Assembly (NCBI RefSeq): GCF_944380985.1
Contig: NZ_CALWJJ010000003.1
Span: forward strand, 152,185 to 216,184
DNA from: an uncultured Agathobaculum sp.
GTDB lineage: Bacteria; Bacillota; Clostridia; Oscillospirales; Butyricicoccaceae
DNA length: 64,000 bases
Direction of reading: 5' to 3'
The position numbers were made by a program, and so were the translations under genes. The notes below the pieces were generated by a model. The model saw nothing but the letters and a program-made list of their open reading frames with translations. It did not search any database and had not been told where the DNA came from. This document shows, in pieces, positions 25,484-34,487 of this stretch (the stretch's first letter is position 1; each line of letters starts with the position of its first letter).

Positions 25484-26854
25484 TTATTGCACCAGCATAG
25501 AGCCAACTTCATTGATATTACCCGCGCCCATGGTCAGCACCAGATCATTTGGCCCAGCAGTCTGCTTCAAATAAGCCGCAATTTGCTCAAATGTATCAAA
25601 AGCAATGGCGCCCGGCACTTCCTGCGCTAGATCAGACGAGCTGATGCCAATGGTGTTCTGTTCACGCGCTGCATAGATTGGCGCAAGAACCGCCTGATCG
25701 CACAGTTTGAGCGCTTTTACAAATTCGTCAAAAAGCGCCTTGGTGCGAGTATAGGTATGCGGCTGAAACGCGCACAGAATACGGTCAAACCCCATCTCGC
25801 GTGCGGTTGTCAGCGTAGCCTCCATCTCGCTTGGATGATGTGCATAATCATCCACAACAGTTGCGCCGTTCTCCATTTTTCCGATAAGCTGAAAGCGCCG
25901 GGACGATCCGGTAAACTGATTAAGCCCTTTCTCTGCCGCCGCGCCGGATACGCCGAGAAACTCCGCCGCGGCGCAGCAGGCCAGCGCGTTGAGCATGTTG
26001 TGCCGTCCGGGCACGGACAGAGAGACATGCGCGTATTCTTTCCCACAAATCAGAACGGTAAAGCGGTAGTATCCGTTTTCATCTCGAATATCAGCGGCGC
26101 GCACATCCACATGAGCGCCAAGGCCGAACGTGCGGATGGTGCGATCCATGCCCTCCACACAGCGCATAGCATTCGGATCATCGCCGTTAACGACGACAAG
26201 ACCGGTCGTAGGCGTTAGCTCTGCAAACGAGTGGAACGAGTAAATTATATCATCCAGATCCTTAAAAAAGTCCAGGTGATCCTCTTCCACGTTTAGTATA
26301 ACGGCCATCGTTGGCGCAAACTGCAAAAAAGAATTGCAGTATTCGCAGCTTTCTGCCACAAAACAACCTTTCGCACCGATGCGCAGTGTGCCGCCGATTG
26401 CCGGCAGATTGCTGCCCACCATGACAGTCGGGTCAAGCCCTGCCTCAATTGTAATAAGCGTCATCATCGAGGTTGAGGTAGTTTTGCCATGCGTTCCTGC
26501 AAGACAGACGACATGCTCATAATCGCGCATCAAGTGCCCCCATGCCTCAGCGCGCTCCATCACTGGAATTGCAAGATCGCGGGCTCGCGCGATTTCCGGG
26601 TTATCATCATGCACCGCAGCAGTACGGACGACTAGCGACGCGCCCTCCACATTTTCCGCCTGATGCCCATAGGCAATTTTTGCGCCTAACGTTTCCAGAC
26701 GCACGGTAGCGGCGCTCTTTGTCCGATCTGATCCGGATACCGGCACATCCATGCTGAGCAACAGCTCACCGAGCGCGCTCATGGACACGCCGCCGATACC
26801 AACCAAGTGAATCCGCACTTTTTTTTCGATATAGGGCTTGATTGACAAAGCCAT
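25484..26854 (-). CDS. murC: UDP-N-acetylmuramate--L-alanine ligase
   Basis: A 456-residue Mur ligase adding L-Ala to UDP-MurNAc in peptidoglycan synthesis. The N-terminal Rossmann motif (HLVGIGGVSMSALGELL), the ATP-binding GTHGKTTSTSM, the central EEDHLDFF and the C-terminal DDYAHHPSE motif are all present. Normal length. GGAGG lies 10 nt upstream of the start. Confidence 0.96.
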   Translation of the reverse strand: MALSIKPYIEKKVRIHLVGIGGVSMSALGELLLSMDVPVSGSDRTKSAATVRLETLGAKIAYGHQAENVEGASLVVRTAAVHDDNPEIARARDLAIPVMERAEAWGHLMRDYEHVVCLAGTHGKTTSTSMMTLITIEAGLDPTVMVGSNLPAIGGTLRIGAKGCFVAESCEYCNSFLQFAPTMAVILNVEEDHLDFFKDLDDIIYSFHSFAELTPTTGLVVVNGDDPNAMRCVEGMDRTIRTFGLGAHVDVRAADIRDENGYYRFTVLICGKEYAHVSLSVPGRHNMLNALACCAAAEFLGVSGAAAEKGLNQFTGSSRRFQLIGKMENGATVVDDYAHHPSEMEATLTTAREMGFDRILCAFQPHTYTRTKALFDEFVKALKLCDQAVLAPIYAAREQNTIGISSSDLAQEVPGAIAFDTFEQIAAYLKQTAGPNDLVLTMGAGNINEVGSMLVQ

Positions 26855-26986
26855 ATTGCTATGCCTCCCGCTTCCTTTATGTTATCTCTCCATATGCATA
26901 TGCCTGGTATATTATAGTACAGATTTGTCAAAATTAAAATAGTCAAAGACAATTTTATGTTGGCAATCAGAGAAAAGGAGTGCATT

Positions 26987-27247
26987 ATGGAAATCACAGA
27001 CATTAAATTCCGTCATGTGGAGCCAGACGGTAAGCTGCGCGCACTGGTTTCTGTCACGTTTGATGGAGTTCTTGCCGTGCATGACATCAAAATCATCAGC
27101 GGCCATGACCGCCTGTTTCTCGCTATGCCGTCACGTCGTATGCCAGACGGCCACTTCCGTGATATTGCGCATCCTGTTGGCAACACGCTGCGCGATGAGC
27201 TGGAAACAGAGGTACTAAACGCCTACCGTACTACTTTTTTAACTTAA
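26987..27247 (+). CDS. spoVG: Septation/sporulation regulator SpoVG
   Basis: An 86-residue protein matching SpoVG: MEITDIKFRHV, then LVSVTFDGVLAVHDIKII, and FLAMPSRRMPDGHFRDIAHP. SpoVG binds nucleic acid and affects septation, sporulation and virulence in Firmicutes. ATG 26987 follows AAAAGGAG. Divergent from murC. Confidence 0.95.
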   Translation: MEITDIKFRHVEPDGKLRALVSVTFDGVLAVHDIKIISGHDRLFLAMPSRRMPDGHFRDIAHPVGNTLRDELETEVLNAYRTTFLT

Positions 27248-27330
27248 CGCACCTGCTCCCCTGTTGGAATGATTTGCATTTTGCCTCGCCTTAAGATAAA
27301 ATATCTCTTGTAAAAAGAGAGGGGCTTGAT

Positions 27331-28461
27331 ATGAGAGTATTGATTTTATCCGTCACGGCAGGCTATGGGCACCACGCAACCGCCAAAGCTGTAGGCGACC
27401 TACTGATAAGCCGCGGCGCCGAGGTGCACACGCTCGATGTATACGCCTATATCAGCAATATGATCAAAACAACGATCGACAAGGGCTATCTGTTTTCTTC
27501 TAAGCATATGCAGACGCTGTATCGTCTAGTTTATCAGCTCGCCGAGAACAACGGCGCAAGTTATTTTTCCTCAGCGCCCAGCATCATCAATATCATTAAT
27601 GCGCTCGGCGCGTCTAAATTTGCTAAGGTGCTGGCTGCCTATACGCCGGATGTGATCGTATGCACGCATGTTTTTGCAGCACAGATGGTGGACGAGCTGA
27701 AAAAGCGCAAAAAACTTGACGACATTCAAACGATCGGCATTGTTACCGACTATACCCTCCATCCATATTGGGAGGATGTGCCGCGCGTGCAGCACATTGT
27801 AACGGCAAGCGAACTGCTTACCTATCGCTGTGTCAAGCGCGGCATTCCCGCCGATCGCATTCTGCCGTTTGGTATACCGGTACATCCCAAATTCAATCAG
27901 CCCCTCGAGCGTCGCCTGGCGGCGGCGGAGCTTGGTATCGATCCCACCATGCGCACATTACTGCTCATGGGCGGCAGCATGGGACACGCAGACCATGTCA
28001 AAACGCTTGAAGCGCTTACACAGACTGGGCTGCCGCTTCAGCTTTTGGTGGTCTGTGGCAACAATGCAAAAATGAAAACCAGGGTAGAGCGATTTGCCGC
28101 TAGATATGATGGCGACTGCGTTATCAAGCCATATGGTTTTGTAGACAATGTTGAGGTAATGATGAGCGCCGCAGACTGCATCATTTCCAAGCCCGGCGGC
28201 CTTACGGTTTCCGAAGCGCTCGCCAAAAATCTGCCCATGCTGCTGGTCGATCCCATCCCAGGACACGAGGAGCGCAATGTCGATTTTCTGGTCAATAATG
28301 GTATGGCAGCACTCGTCACCAAAAACTTTCCAATCGACGAGGCGGTATACGAGCTATTCGGCAATCCCGTGCGTTTGCAAACCGTGCGCCAGACCATGCA
28401 AGCCGTCGCTCACCCCGATGCAACCGAACGTTTGGTAGCTTTCATCCTCGGTCAAAACTGA
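27331..28461 (+). CDS. UgtP/MGDG-synthase-type glycosyltransferase (GT28)
   Basis: A 376-residue cytosolic, membrane-associated glycosyltransferase. The N-terminus (VLILSVTAGYGHHATAKAVG) is the MGDG-synthase-type acceptor domain, and the C-terminal donor domain has GGSMGH and the nucleotide-sugar site SKPGGLTVSEALAKNLPMLL. These enzymes glycosylate diacylglycerol for membrane lipids and lipoteichoic acid anchors. RBS AGAGAGGGG. Ends at a bidirectional terminator facing the thiamine operon. Confidence 0.88.
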   Translation: MRVLILSVTAGYGHHATAKAVGDLLISRGAEVHTLDVYAYISNMIKTTIDKGYLFSSKHMQTLYRLVYQLAENNGASYFSSAPSIINIINALGASKFAKVLAAYTPDVIVCTHVFAAQMVDELKKRKKLDDIQTIGIVTDYTLHPYWEDVPRVQHIVTASELLTYRCVKRGIPADRILPFGIPVHPKFNQPLERRLAAAELGIDPTMRTLLLMGGSMGHADHVKTLEALTQTGLPLQLLVVCGNNAKMKTRVERFAARYDGDCVIKPYGFVDNVEVMMSAADCIISKPGGLTVSEALAKNLPMLLVDPIPGHEERNVDFLVNNGMAALVTKNFPIDEAVYELFGNPVRLQTVRQTMQAVAHPDATERLVAFILGQN

Positions 28462-28468
28462 TACGAAC

Positions 28469-28496
28469 AAAAAAGTCGGGCATTATCCCGACTTTT
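28469..28496. terminator. Bidirectional terminator
   Basis: AAAAAGTCGGG/CCCGACTTTTT stem with a 6-nt loop between the glycosyltransferase (plus) and thiY (minus). Confidence 0.9.
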
Positions 28497-28500
28497 TCTA

Positions 28501-29523
28501 TTAATACGCGATTGTAGCCATGACATCAGACACCGCAGGTTTTACCGAAATCAAACCCTCATCATACATCCAATCGATATTCTGCTGCCAACACTGCGCA
28601 GTCTGGCTGAGGAAAGGCGCATCTGCAGTCTCCATCAGCGGCAGCAGTGTTGCACAGGACTGCTGCTCAACCTCCGGGTCAAGTGGAAAGTTCGATGCAT
28701 CCTGATTATCCAACAATACCTGCAACACCTCATCGGTGCTGCTCTGAAAATCACGGAATCCCTTTTCGCAGGCGCGCAAAAATCCTGCAAGCGCCTCTGG
28801 CTCCTCGGCTATCATGGTATCGCTGGCGAGAAATACGCCCTCATAGTACTGCGGCACGCCGAAATCATCCGGAAAAAAGTAATTGACCGAAAAGCCCTCT
28901 TTCTCCATCTGCGGCACCTCGTGATTGACAAGACATCCGATCGTCGCGTCAACATTGCCGGTCACCATCGAGCTCATCAGGTCAAAGCCCACGTCGATCA
29001 TCTCAACGCTCGAAGGATCTGCACCACTGTATTCCATAATGCTGTGAACAAGCGCCTCAGACAGCTCTGTGCCCGCATAGCCGATTGTTTTTCCCGAAAG
29101 ATCGGCAGGCTCGGTGATATTCTCTTCCTCCAGCGACAGGATGATATTAAGCGGCGCCTGAACAACCGCGCCGATCGATTTGACCGGCACACCCTGCTCC
29201 GCGCGTGCCTGGATAACATCCTGCTGATAATAGAGACCGATGTCTGCCCGTCCGGCTGCCACCATACTCATGGCGTCATTTACACCAGCGGGCGGCTGGA
29301 TATTGACATGCAGACCTTCCTCAGCAAAGTAACCGGCCTGATCAGCCTGGTACAGAAATGCATGTAGTGCATTCGGATACCAGTCAAGCACAACGGTCAG
29401 CTCACGCAGCGTGCCATCCTCCGCCGTATCGGCGCTTTCATTGCCTTGCGTGCTCTGTTCGGCAGAGCATCCAGTAAGCAGCATAACGCCTACCGCAAAA
29501 AGGGCAAACATTTTTCTTTTCAT
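28501..29523 (-). CDS. thiY: Thiamine-precursor (HMP-type) ABC transporter substrate-binding lipoprotein
   Basis: A 340-residue NMT1/THI5-like binding protein. The N-terminus is a lipoprotein signal with the lipobox LLTGC near residue 18. The body starts LTVVLDWYPNALHAFLY, the typical ThiY/NMT1 opening, with the GVNDAMSMVAAGRADIGLYY region lining the ligand. ATG 29523 has AAAGGAG 11 nt upstream. It ends the TPP-riboswitch operon; with thiX and thiZ it should import a hydroxymethylpyrimidine-type precursor such as formylaminopyrimidine, which TenA can then process. Confidence 0.9.
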   Translation of the reverse strand: MKRKMFALFAVGVMLLTGCSAEQSTQGNESADTAEDGTLRELTVVLDWYPNALHAFLYQADQAGYFAEEGLHVNIQPPAGVNDAMSMVAAGRADIGLYYQQDVIQARAEQGVPVKSIGAVVQAPLNIILSLEEENITEPADLSGKTIGYAGTELSEALVHSIMEYSGADPSSVEMIDVGFDLMSSMVTGNVDATIGCLVNHEVPQMEKEGFSVNYFFPDDFGVPQYYEGVFLASDTMIAEEPEALAGFLRACEKGFRDFQSSTDEVLQVLLDNQDASNFPLDPEVEQQSCATLLPLMETADAPFLSQTAQCWQQNIDWMYDEGLISVKPAVSDVMATIAY

Positions 29524-29552
29524 CTGTATATTCTGCTCCTTTCCTTTGTTTC

Positions 29553-30302
29553 TTATAGGCTTGCTCGCCATTTAATAAGCCTTCTCTCAACCCATGATAC
29601 AGCTGCAACCGCGATCATCGCGACCGCACTCAGCAGAACGATTGGCGCAAACACGCCCGCACCATCCAGCTGCGTCATCATGCGCCGGCTGAAATAGCCA
29701 AGTCCAGCTTGCGCGCCCAGCCATTCACCGATTGCCGCGCCGATAATAGCCAGTGGTATGGTCATTTTAATAGCTGAGAAAAAATAAGGCAGTGTAGCGG
29801 GTAGCTTAAGCTTTAGAAATATCTCGCGCTTTCCCGCACCAAAAGTTCGCAGCATGTCGATCATGTCGCTCTTTGCCGAGCGAAAGCCATCAAACACAGT
29901 GATTGTGATGGGGAAAAAGGCAATCAGCACAGTCACAAACACCTTGCTCCAAATCGAATAGCCGAACCACAGCACAAAAAGCGGCGCGAGCGCAGTCGTT
30001 GGTATTGTTTGTGAGGCGACAACGAGTGGATACAGCATTTTTTCCGCCGTCGTGCTCCAGTCCATCACCACTGCAAGCAGCAAACCCAGCGCAATTGAGA
30101 TCGCAAGACCAATACCGGTACACTGCAGCGTTGCTGGTAGATGTGCGGTCAGTAGCGGACCGCGCAGTTCCCATAGTCGTACAACAATCTGTATAGGCGA
30201 CGGCAGAATGTAGGCTGCATTCATACCCATTGCACCCGCCTGCCATATGCCAAGCAGGATAAACAGCAAAATGAGTGCAGATAAGTTGGCATTCTTTCTC
30301 AT
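29553..30302 (-). CDS. thiX: Thiamine-precursor ABC transporter permease
   Basis: A 249-residue SsuC/TauC-type permease with about six membrane helices and the EAA-like loop (EIFLKLKLPATLPYFFSAIK, then GAAIGEWLGAQAGLGY). It overlaps thiZ by 4 nt and precedes thiY, making a complete importer. Assignment to thiamine precursors rests on the operon and the riboswitch. Confidence 0.9.
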   Translation of the reverse strand: MRKNANLSALILLFILLGIWQAGAMGMNAAYILPSPIQIVVRLWELRGPLLTAHLPATLQCTGIGLAISIALGLLLAVVMDWSTTAEKMLYPLVVASQTIPTTALAPLFVLWFGYSIWSKVFVTVLIAFFPITITVFDGFRSAKSDMIDMLRTFGAGKREIFLKLKLPATLPYFFSAIKMTIPLAIIGAAIGEWLGAQAGLGYFSRRMMTQLDGAGVFAPIVLLSAVAMIAVAAVSWVERRLIKWRASL

Positions 30303-31054
30303 GTGTTTACCTCCCGCCGTAATAAATCGATCAGGTTTTCACGCAACGCAAGCATGTTGGGTTCTGTCAGACAAGCGCGCGTGCGCGGAAACGGTGCGGG
30401 AACTGTAAATGAGACCAGACGGTGAATCGGCATCTGCTCCACAACCAGTACACGGCTGGACAGAAAAATCGCTTCCTCAACATCGTGTGTAATAAATAGC
30501 ACAGTTTTGTGGTCGCGCCCCCATTGATCGAGCAGCCATTCTTGCATACCAATGCGCGTTAGAAAATCAAGTGCGGAAAAAGGTTCATCGAGCAGCAGTA
30601 GCTCCGAGCCGGTCAATAGCGTACGGGCGAAAGCCACGCGCTGCCGCATGCCACCTGACAACTCGTCAGGCCGTTTATCGCCCCAGCCGGAAAGTCCAAT
30701 ATGTTTAAGCGTCTCTGCGACACGCTTGTCCATCTCGGCACGGCTTATGCCGCCCTGGATCTCCATCGGCAGGCGCAAATTTCCCGCCACCGTGCGCCAC
30801 GGAAATAGCAGATCACGCTGCGGCATATAGCCGCAGTAACCGCGCCGTCCGTCGATTCGCACGCCGTCGACCAGAATTTCACCGCTCTTTCGTGTTAAAA
30901 GCTGACTAATTAGACGGAAAATCGTAGATTTACCGCAGCCAGATGGCCCGATCAGTGAGACAAATTCGCCCCTGCCAATATTAAATGATAGCCCGTCGAT
31001 GATGTCAAAGTCCTCACTATCATACTGAAATGCTACATTTTTAAACGAAAGCAT
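30299..31054 (-). CDS. thiZ: Thiamine-precursor ABC transporter ATPase
   Basis: A 251-residue ATPase of the SsuB/TauB class. Walker A is GPSGCGKST near residue 38, the signature is LSGGMRQRVAFART, Walker B is LLLLDEPFSALD and the H-loop is ITHDVEEA. It lies 3 nt after tenA and overlaps thiX by 4 nt. Confidence 0.92.
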   Translation of the reverse strand: MLSFKNVAFQYDSEDFDIIDGLSFNIGRGEFVSLIGPSGCGKSTIFRLISQLLTRKSGEILVDGVRIDGRRGYCGYMPQRDLLFPWRTVAGNLRLPMEIQGGISRAEMDKRVAETLKHIGLSGWGDKRPDELSGGMRQRVAFARTLLTGSELLLLDEPFSALDFLTRIGMQEWLLDQWGRDHKTVLFITHDVEEAIFLSSRVLVVEQMPIHRLVSFTVPAPFPRTRACLTEPNMLALRENLIDLLRREVNT

Positions 31055-31057
31055 TGC

Positions 31058-31729
31058 TCACATCGCCTCGTTCCACGCCATATCCCAGAACAACGCCTCA
31101 AAGCGCGAGCAGTCGATAAAAATATCTGTTAATCGCGCAAGCTGAGGCTCGGTATAGTCAGCTGCGAGACACTCCATCAGGCCGACAAGTCGTGTGTTTT
31201 CCGCCGCATACGCATCGCTGGCGTAGCTTTTGATCCATTCACCGTAAAAATCGTGCTGTTCAGCGTCTGGATGATGGGTGACGATCCATTTTGCAATATA
31301 CTCATAGCTGAGCGCGCAGGAGAGAACGGCGGCCATAATTTCGGCCGGGCCTTGCTCGGCCGAAACCGCGCGCATATACGCGGTGTAGGACTGATTAACA
31401 AGCGATGGCTTGACCGCCTCCGCCTGCGCCTTAGTGATGCCAAGCCGCTTCATATAGGCACGGTGGGTTTCCATCTCGCCATTTAAGATGCTCGCAACAT
31501 AGAAAGCGAATACCTGCATTGCGTCAGGTGCACGCGACTTGACCACGCCCTGCGCGAATACTCTGGCGTAATCGAACAGATACAGATAGTCCTGCAACAG
31601 ATAAAAACGGAATTTTTGCACAGCAAGGCTGCCGTCCGCAATTCCCTGCACAAAAGGATGGGTCAGATAGCCTTCCCAAATCGTGCGAGAGGCGGCGAGC
31701 AGTCGCTCGGTCGTTTGGTTTTTTTTCAA
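31058..31729 (-). CDS. tenA: Thiaminase II / aminopyrimidine aminohydrolase
   Basis: A 223-residue TenA-family protein that hydrolyses aminopyrimidine breakdown products of thiamine to HMP for salvage. Typical features are HPFVQGIADGSL at the start, FRFYLLQDYLYL, the active-site Cys in VLSCALSYEYIAKW, and YGEWIKSYAS near residue 150. The start appears to be TTG at 31729 with a GGGGG stretch 9 nt upstream; no nearby ATG preserves the conserved N-terminus. A 68-nt gap containing a GC-rich hairpin separates it from thiM. Confidence 0.93.
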   Translation of the reverse strand: MKKNQTTERLLAASRTIWEGYLTHPFVQGIADGSLAVQKFRFYLLQDYLYLFDYARVFAQGVVKSRAPDAMQVFAFYVASILNGEMETHRAYMKRLGITKAQAEAVKPSLVNQSYTAYMRAVSAEQGPAEIMAAVLSCALSYEYIAKWIVTHHPDAEQHDFYGEWIKSYASDAYAAENTRLVGLMECLAADYTEPQLARLTDIFIDCSRFEALFWDMAWNEAM

Positions 31730-31797
31730 GGTGGTACCCCCAATGAATTTGTTTGAGCTGGCGGCCTGCGGCCGGCAACGCTTGTTGGTTTATATGC

Positions 31798-32625
31798 TTA
31801 TAAAAATTCGATGTGCAGCTGATCTGCCAGCTCCTCGGCTGACAGCAGGCTGACTGCATCAATCAGGCGTGTACGGAAGGAGGCGGTGCCCTCCATTCCT
31901 TCACGCACACGCCGCTCGGCTATTGTGCCGCATACTTTCATCACCCCCGATGCTGCTGTAACGGCTTCAAATATCTGATTCGGATTTGCCCCGCAGTAAG
32001 TTGCAGTCAGCGAAGTCAGCATGCAGCCCGTGCCGGTGATACGGCTCATAAGTGTGCTGCCGCCGCGAAGCACTGCGGTCCTCTCCCCGTCGGACACAAG
32101 ATCGATCGCCCCGCTGAGCAGCACGACTGCATGCGTATTCCGGCTAAAGGCCGCAAGAAAAGCAGCGGACTGCATCAAATTTCCCTCGGTCACGCGGTCA
32201 GGCTCAGCGACCTCGACGCCCGCTGCGCGCGCCTCCCCTACTGCGAGTGCATGAATTTCAGAGGCGTTTCCGCGGATAACTGTAACCAATCTATCTGCCA
32301 ACAGGCGGCTGCACATTTCGCTGCGCAGGCGACTTGCGCCCGCAGCAACTGGATCGAGCACAACCGGATGGCACAGCCGTTTTGCTTCACGGGCGGCAAG
32401 CAGCATGGCCTCTTGTGCGCGAAGCGCGCCCATATTTAGTGCAAGCGATGCGCTGTGCGCAGTAATTTCTCCGACCTCACGCTCATCCTGCGCCATAATA
32501 GCAGTTCCACCCGAGGCAAGAATGATATTGGCGCAGTCATTGGCTGTAATAATATTTGTAATCGAGTGGACAAGCGGATGACTTTCCGCTGTCCTTTGAA
32601 CGACCCGCCGAATCGCGTCTTTCAC
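31798..32625 (-). CDS. thiM: Hydroxyethylthiazole kinase
   Basis: A 275-residue ThiM that phosphorylates the thiazole alcohol. Conserved motifs include PLVHSITNIITANDCANIIL, SLALNMGAL, VLDPVAAGAS and the GTGCMLTSLTA anion hole. The GTG start overlaps the thiW stop by 4 nt. With thiD, tenA and thiW it completes salvage of both thiamine halves. No thiE (coupling enzyme) is visible in the window. Confidence 0.95.
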   Translation of the reverse strand: MKDAIRRVVQRTAESHPLVHSITNIITANDCANIILASGGTAIMAQDEREVGEITAHSASLALNMGALRAQEAMLLAAREAKRLCHPVVLDPVAAGASRLRSEMCSRLLADRLVTVIRGNASEIHALAVGEARAAGVEVAEPDRVTEGNLMQSAAFLAAFSRNTHAVVLLSGAIDLVSDGERTAVLRGGSTLMSRITGTGCMLTSLTATYCGANPNQIFEAVTAASGVMKVCGTIAERRVREGMEGTASFRTRLIDAVSLLSAEELADQLHIEFL

Positions 32626-33131
32626 CGCAGCGCCCCCTCCAGCGTGCTAAATGTATTGGTTCGTTTGAGCGCCACCAGAACGAAAACTGAGATCGCCGCG
32701 CCCACGACGGTCGACACCAGAAAAGACGGCACAAATGTAAATAGCGCGGCAGTAGCATTGTTCATCAGCGTTGCCGCAATCGGATAGGAGGCCATGCCGC
32801 CAAGCACGCCTGTGCCAAACACCTCGCCCACATAGGCCACCGGCAGTTTGGGACAAGCCTTATACAAAAGGCCACACAGCAGTGCGCCAATCATCGAGCC
32901 GGGAAACGCCAGCAGGCTGCCCAATCCCAATAGATTGCGTAAAAGTGATGCTGCAAAGCCCATGCCAAGGGCATACCATGGGCCAAGTAGCACAGCTGCC
33001 AGTACGTTTACCATGTGCTGCACAGGCGAGCACTTTGCACCCAGCACCGGAATGGAAAACAAACTGCCTACCACGGCAACTGCGACAAGCAGTCCGGCAA
33101 CGGTTAGTTTACGGATGGATTTGTAGCTCAT
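32622..33131 (-). CDS. thiW: ThiW, ECF transporter S component for a thiazole precursor
   Basis: A 169-residue membrane protein with about five helices matching the ThiW S-component: residues 9-30 helix, the VQHMVNVLAAVLLGPWYALG stretch, RNLLGLGSLLAFPGSMIGAL, and a C-terminal helix. It would capture hydroxyethylthiazole and dock with a shared ECF AT module encoded elsewhere. It sits 6 nt after thiD and overlaps thiM, the kinase that acts on its presumed substrate. Confidence 0.92.
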   Translation of the reverse strand: MSYKSIRKLTVAGLLVAVAVVGSLFSIPVLGAKCSPVQHMVNVLAAVLLGPWYALGMGFAASLLRNLLGLGSLLAFPGSMIGALLCGLLYKACPKLPVAYVGEVFGTGVLGGMASYPIAATLMNNATAALFTFVPSFLVSTVVGAAISVFVLVALKRTNTFSTLEGALR

Positions 33132-33137
33132 TTAGGT

Positions 33138-33929
33138 TCACTCCTTGGAAAACATATGGTAAAAATGGTTAAGCGGACCACATCCATGCCCAAGGCCGGG
33201 TGCGTGCCGGATCGCATCGGTTACATACGCTTTGGCGCGCTTAACCGCCTCTGGCACGGCGCACCCAAGCGCCAGATTAGACGCGATGGCTGAGGATAGT
33301 GTGCAGCCCGTTCCATGCGTGCTGCTGGTGTCGACCCGACCGATCTGATAGCGGTGAAAAATACTGCCATCATACAGTACATCCACCGCGTCCGCCATAT
33401 TTTTGCCGCCTTTGATCAATACATTTCCACCGCTCTTGGCATGAATGCGGCGCGCGGCCTCTTCCATATCCGTAGGGCTTAAAATCGTCATATCTGCGAG
33501 ATGCTGCGCCTCCGGGATGTTGGGGGTAAGTACTTCTGCCAGCGGCAAAACCAGGTCGACCAGCGCGCTAACCGATTGCGGCGCCATGAGTGCGTCGCCG
33601 TTTTTGGCAAACATTACCGGGTCAAGCACAATGTGCGGCGGTCGGTAACGGCGCAGCCTACCTGCGACTGCGCGCATACAATCCGGCGATGACAACATGC
33701 CGATCTTGACTGCATCCGGCACAATGTCTTCAAATACCGCATCGATTTGCTCCTCAATCATTTTCGGACTGATGTCCTGAATATCTATCACACGGACCGT
33801 GTTCTCGGCAACGACCGAGACAATCACGCTCATGCCGAACACTCCGTGTGCCGCCATGGTCTTAAGATCAGCCTGAATGCCGGCGCCGCCTGAGCAGTCA
33901 GACCCCGCGATGGTAAGCACCTTTTTCAT
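33138..33929 (-). CDS. thiD: Hydroxymethylpyrimidine/phosphomethylpyrimidine kinase (second copy)
   Basis: A 263-residue ThiD with SIAGSD-type start (VLTIAGSDCSGGAGIQADLK), LDPVMFAKNGD, LIKGGK and STHGTGCTLSSAIASNLALG. It is the first gene of the riboswitch operon; ATG 33929 has GAAGGAG 7 nt upstream, whereas the longer frame runs into the riboswitch expression platform. It is similar to, but clearly diverged from, the copy at 4457-5242. Confidence 0.95.
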   Translation of the reverse strand: MKKVLTIAGSDCSGGAGIQADLKTMAAHGVFGMSVIVSVVAENTVRVIDIQDISPKMIEEQIDAVFEDIVPDAVKIGMLSSPDCMRAVAGRLRRYRPPHIVLDPVMFAKNGDALMAPQSVSALVDLVLPLAEVLTPNIPEAQHLADMTILSPTDMEEAARRIHAKSGGNVLIKGGKNMADAVDVLYDGSIFHRYQIGRVDTSSTHGTGCTLSSAIASNLALGCAVPEAVKRAKAYVTDAIRHAPGLGHGCGPLNHFYHMFSKE

Positions 33930-33962
33930 AGTCTGCTCCTTCCTTTCATTTATTCTGAAACT

Positions 33963-33990
33963 AAAAGAGGACATCCTGTTGGATGTCCTC
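33963..33990 (-). terminator. Riboswitch expression-platform terminator
   Basis: GAGGACATCC/GGATGTCCTC stem followed on the minus strand by TTTTAG, between the TPP aptamer and thiD. It is the expected off-switch when TPP is bound. Confidence 0.9.
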
Positions 33991-34032
33991 TGTATGCGTC
34001 CTCTTCCAGCGCATTTACGCTGCAATCATTTT

Positions 34033-34132
34033 TCGCATCCCTACGTTGGCATTATCCAAATCAGGTAAGGTCGAGGTTACAAACCTCCTCTCAGCCTCTT
34101 ACAGAAGCTCCCTTGCAAGCATAGGTTAGCAT
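34033..34132 (-). promoter_or_regulatory. TPP (THI-box) riboswitch
   Basis: On the minus strand the diagnostic aptamer segments occur in order: GGCTGAGAGGAGG, then ACCTGATTTGGATAATGCC, then AACGTAGGGATGCG. The intervening GGTTTGTAACC forms the variable P3 hairpin. The element precedes a terminator and thiD, so TPP should repress the whole thiD-thiW-thiM-tenA-thiZXY operon by premature termination. Confidence 0.95.
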
Positions 34133-34173
34133 TTTGTATGCTTCTTGTCAAGTGTATCCATCGCTCCATATGC

Positions 34174-34210
34174 AATGCAGCGAACCCATTTTACTTCGGT
34201 CCGCTGCATT
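34174..34210. terminator. Hairpin after the HPr gene
   Basis: Stem AATGCAGCG/CGCTGCATT. The T-rich tail is on the plus strand, so efficiency for HPr on the minus strand is uncertain. Confidence 0.5.
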
Positions 34211-34214
34211 TTTA

Positions 34215-34472
34215 TTACAAATTCTCGGCAAAAAATAATTGCATAGCCCGGGTGGCGGCGTCCTCGTCCGCCCCCTCAACTGTTACTGTCAGCGTATCAC
34301 CGCATTTGACACCAAGCCCCATCACACTCATCATGCGCGTCGCGTCCGCCGATTTATCGCCCTTTTGCAGCATAATTTTGCTTTCATGCTGCTTGGCCTC
34401 TTTTACCAGTAAACCTGCAGGGCGAGCATGGATGCCCACCGGATCGGTAATGACGTACTCAAACTGCTTCAT
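34215..34472 (-). CDS. HPr-family phosphocarrier with Arg at position 46
   Basis: An 85-residue HPr-like protein. The phosphoacceptor His15 sits in PVGIHARPAG and the fold is complete to MQLFFAENL. At the position of the regulatory Ser46 of Firmicute HPr the residue is Arg46 (DATRMMSVMGLGVKCGD), with a serine three residues later. HPr-kinase regulation at Ser46 therefore seems impossible in this copy, though EI-dependent phosphorylation at His15 should work. AAGGAG RBS. The gene lies directly after the decayed GH1 gene in the same direction. Confidence 0.88.
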   Translation of the reverse strand: MKQFEYVITDPVGIHARPAGLLVKEAKQHESKIMLQKGDKSADATRMMSVMGLGVKCGDTLTVTVEGADEDAATRAMQLFFAENL

Positions 34473-34487
34473 CTTGAAAACTCCTTT

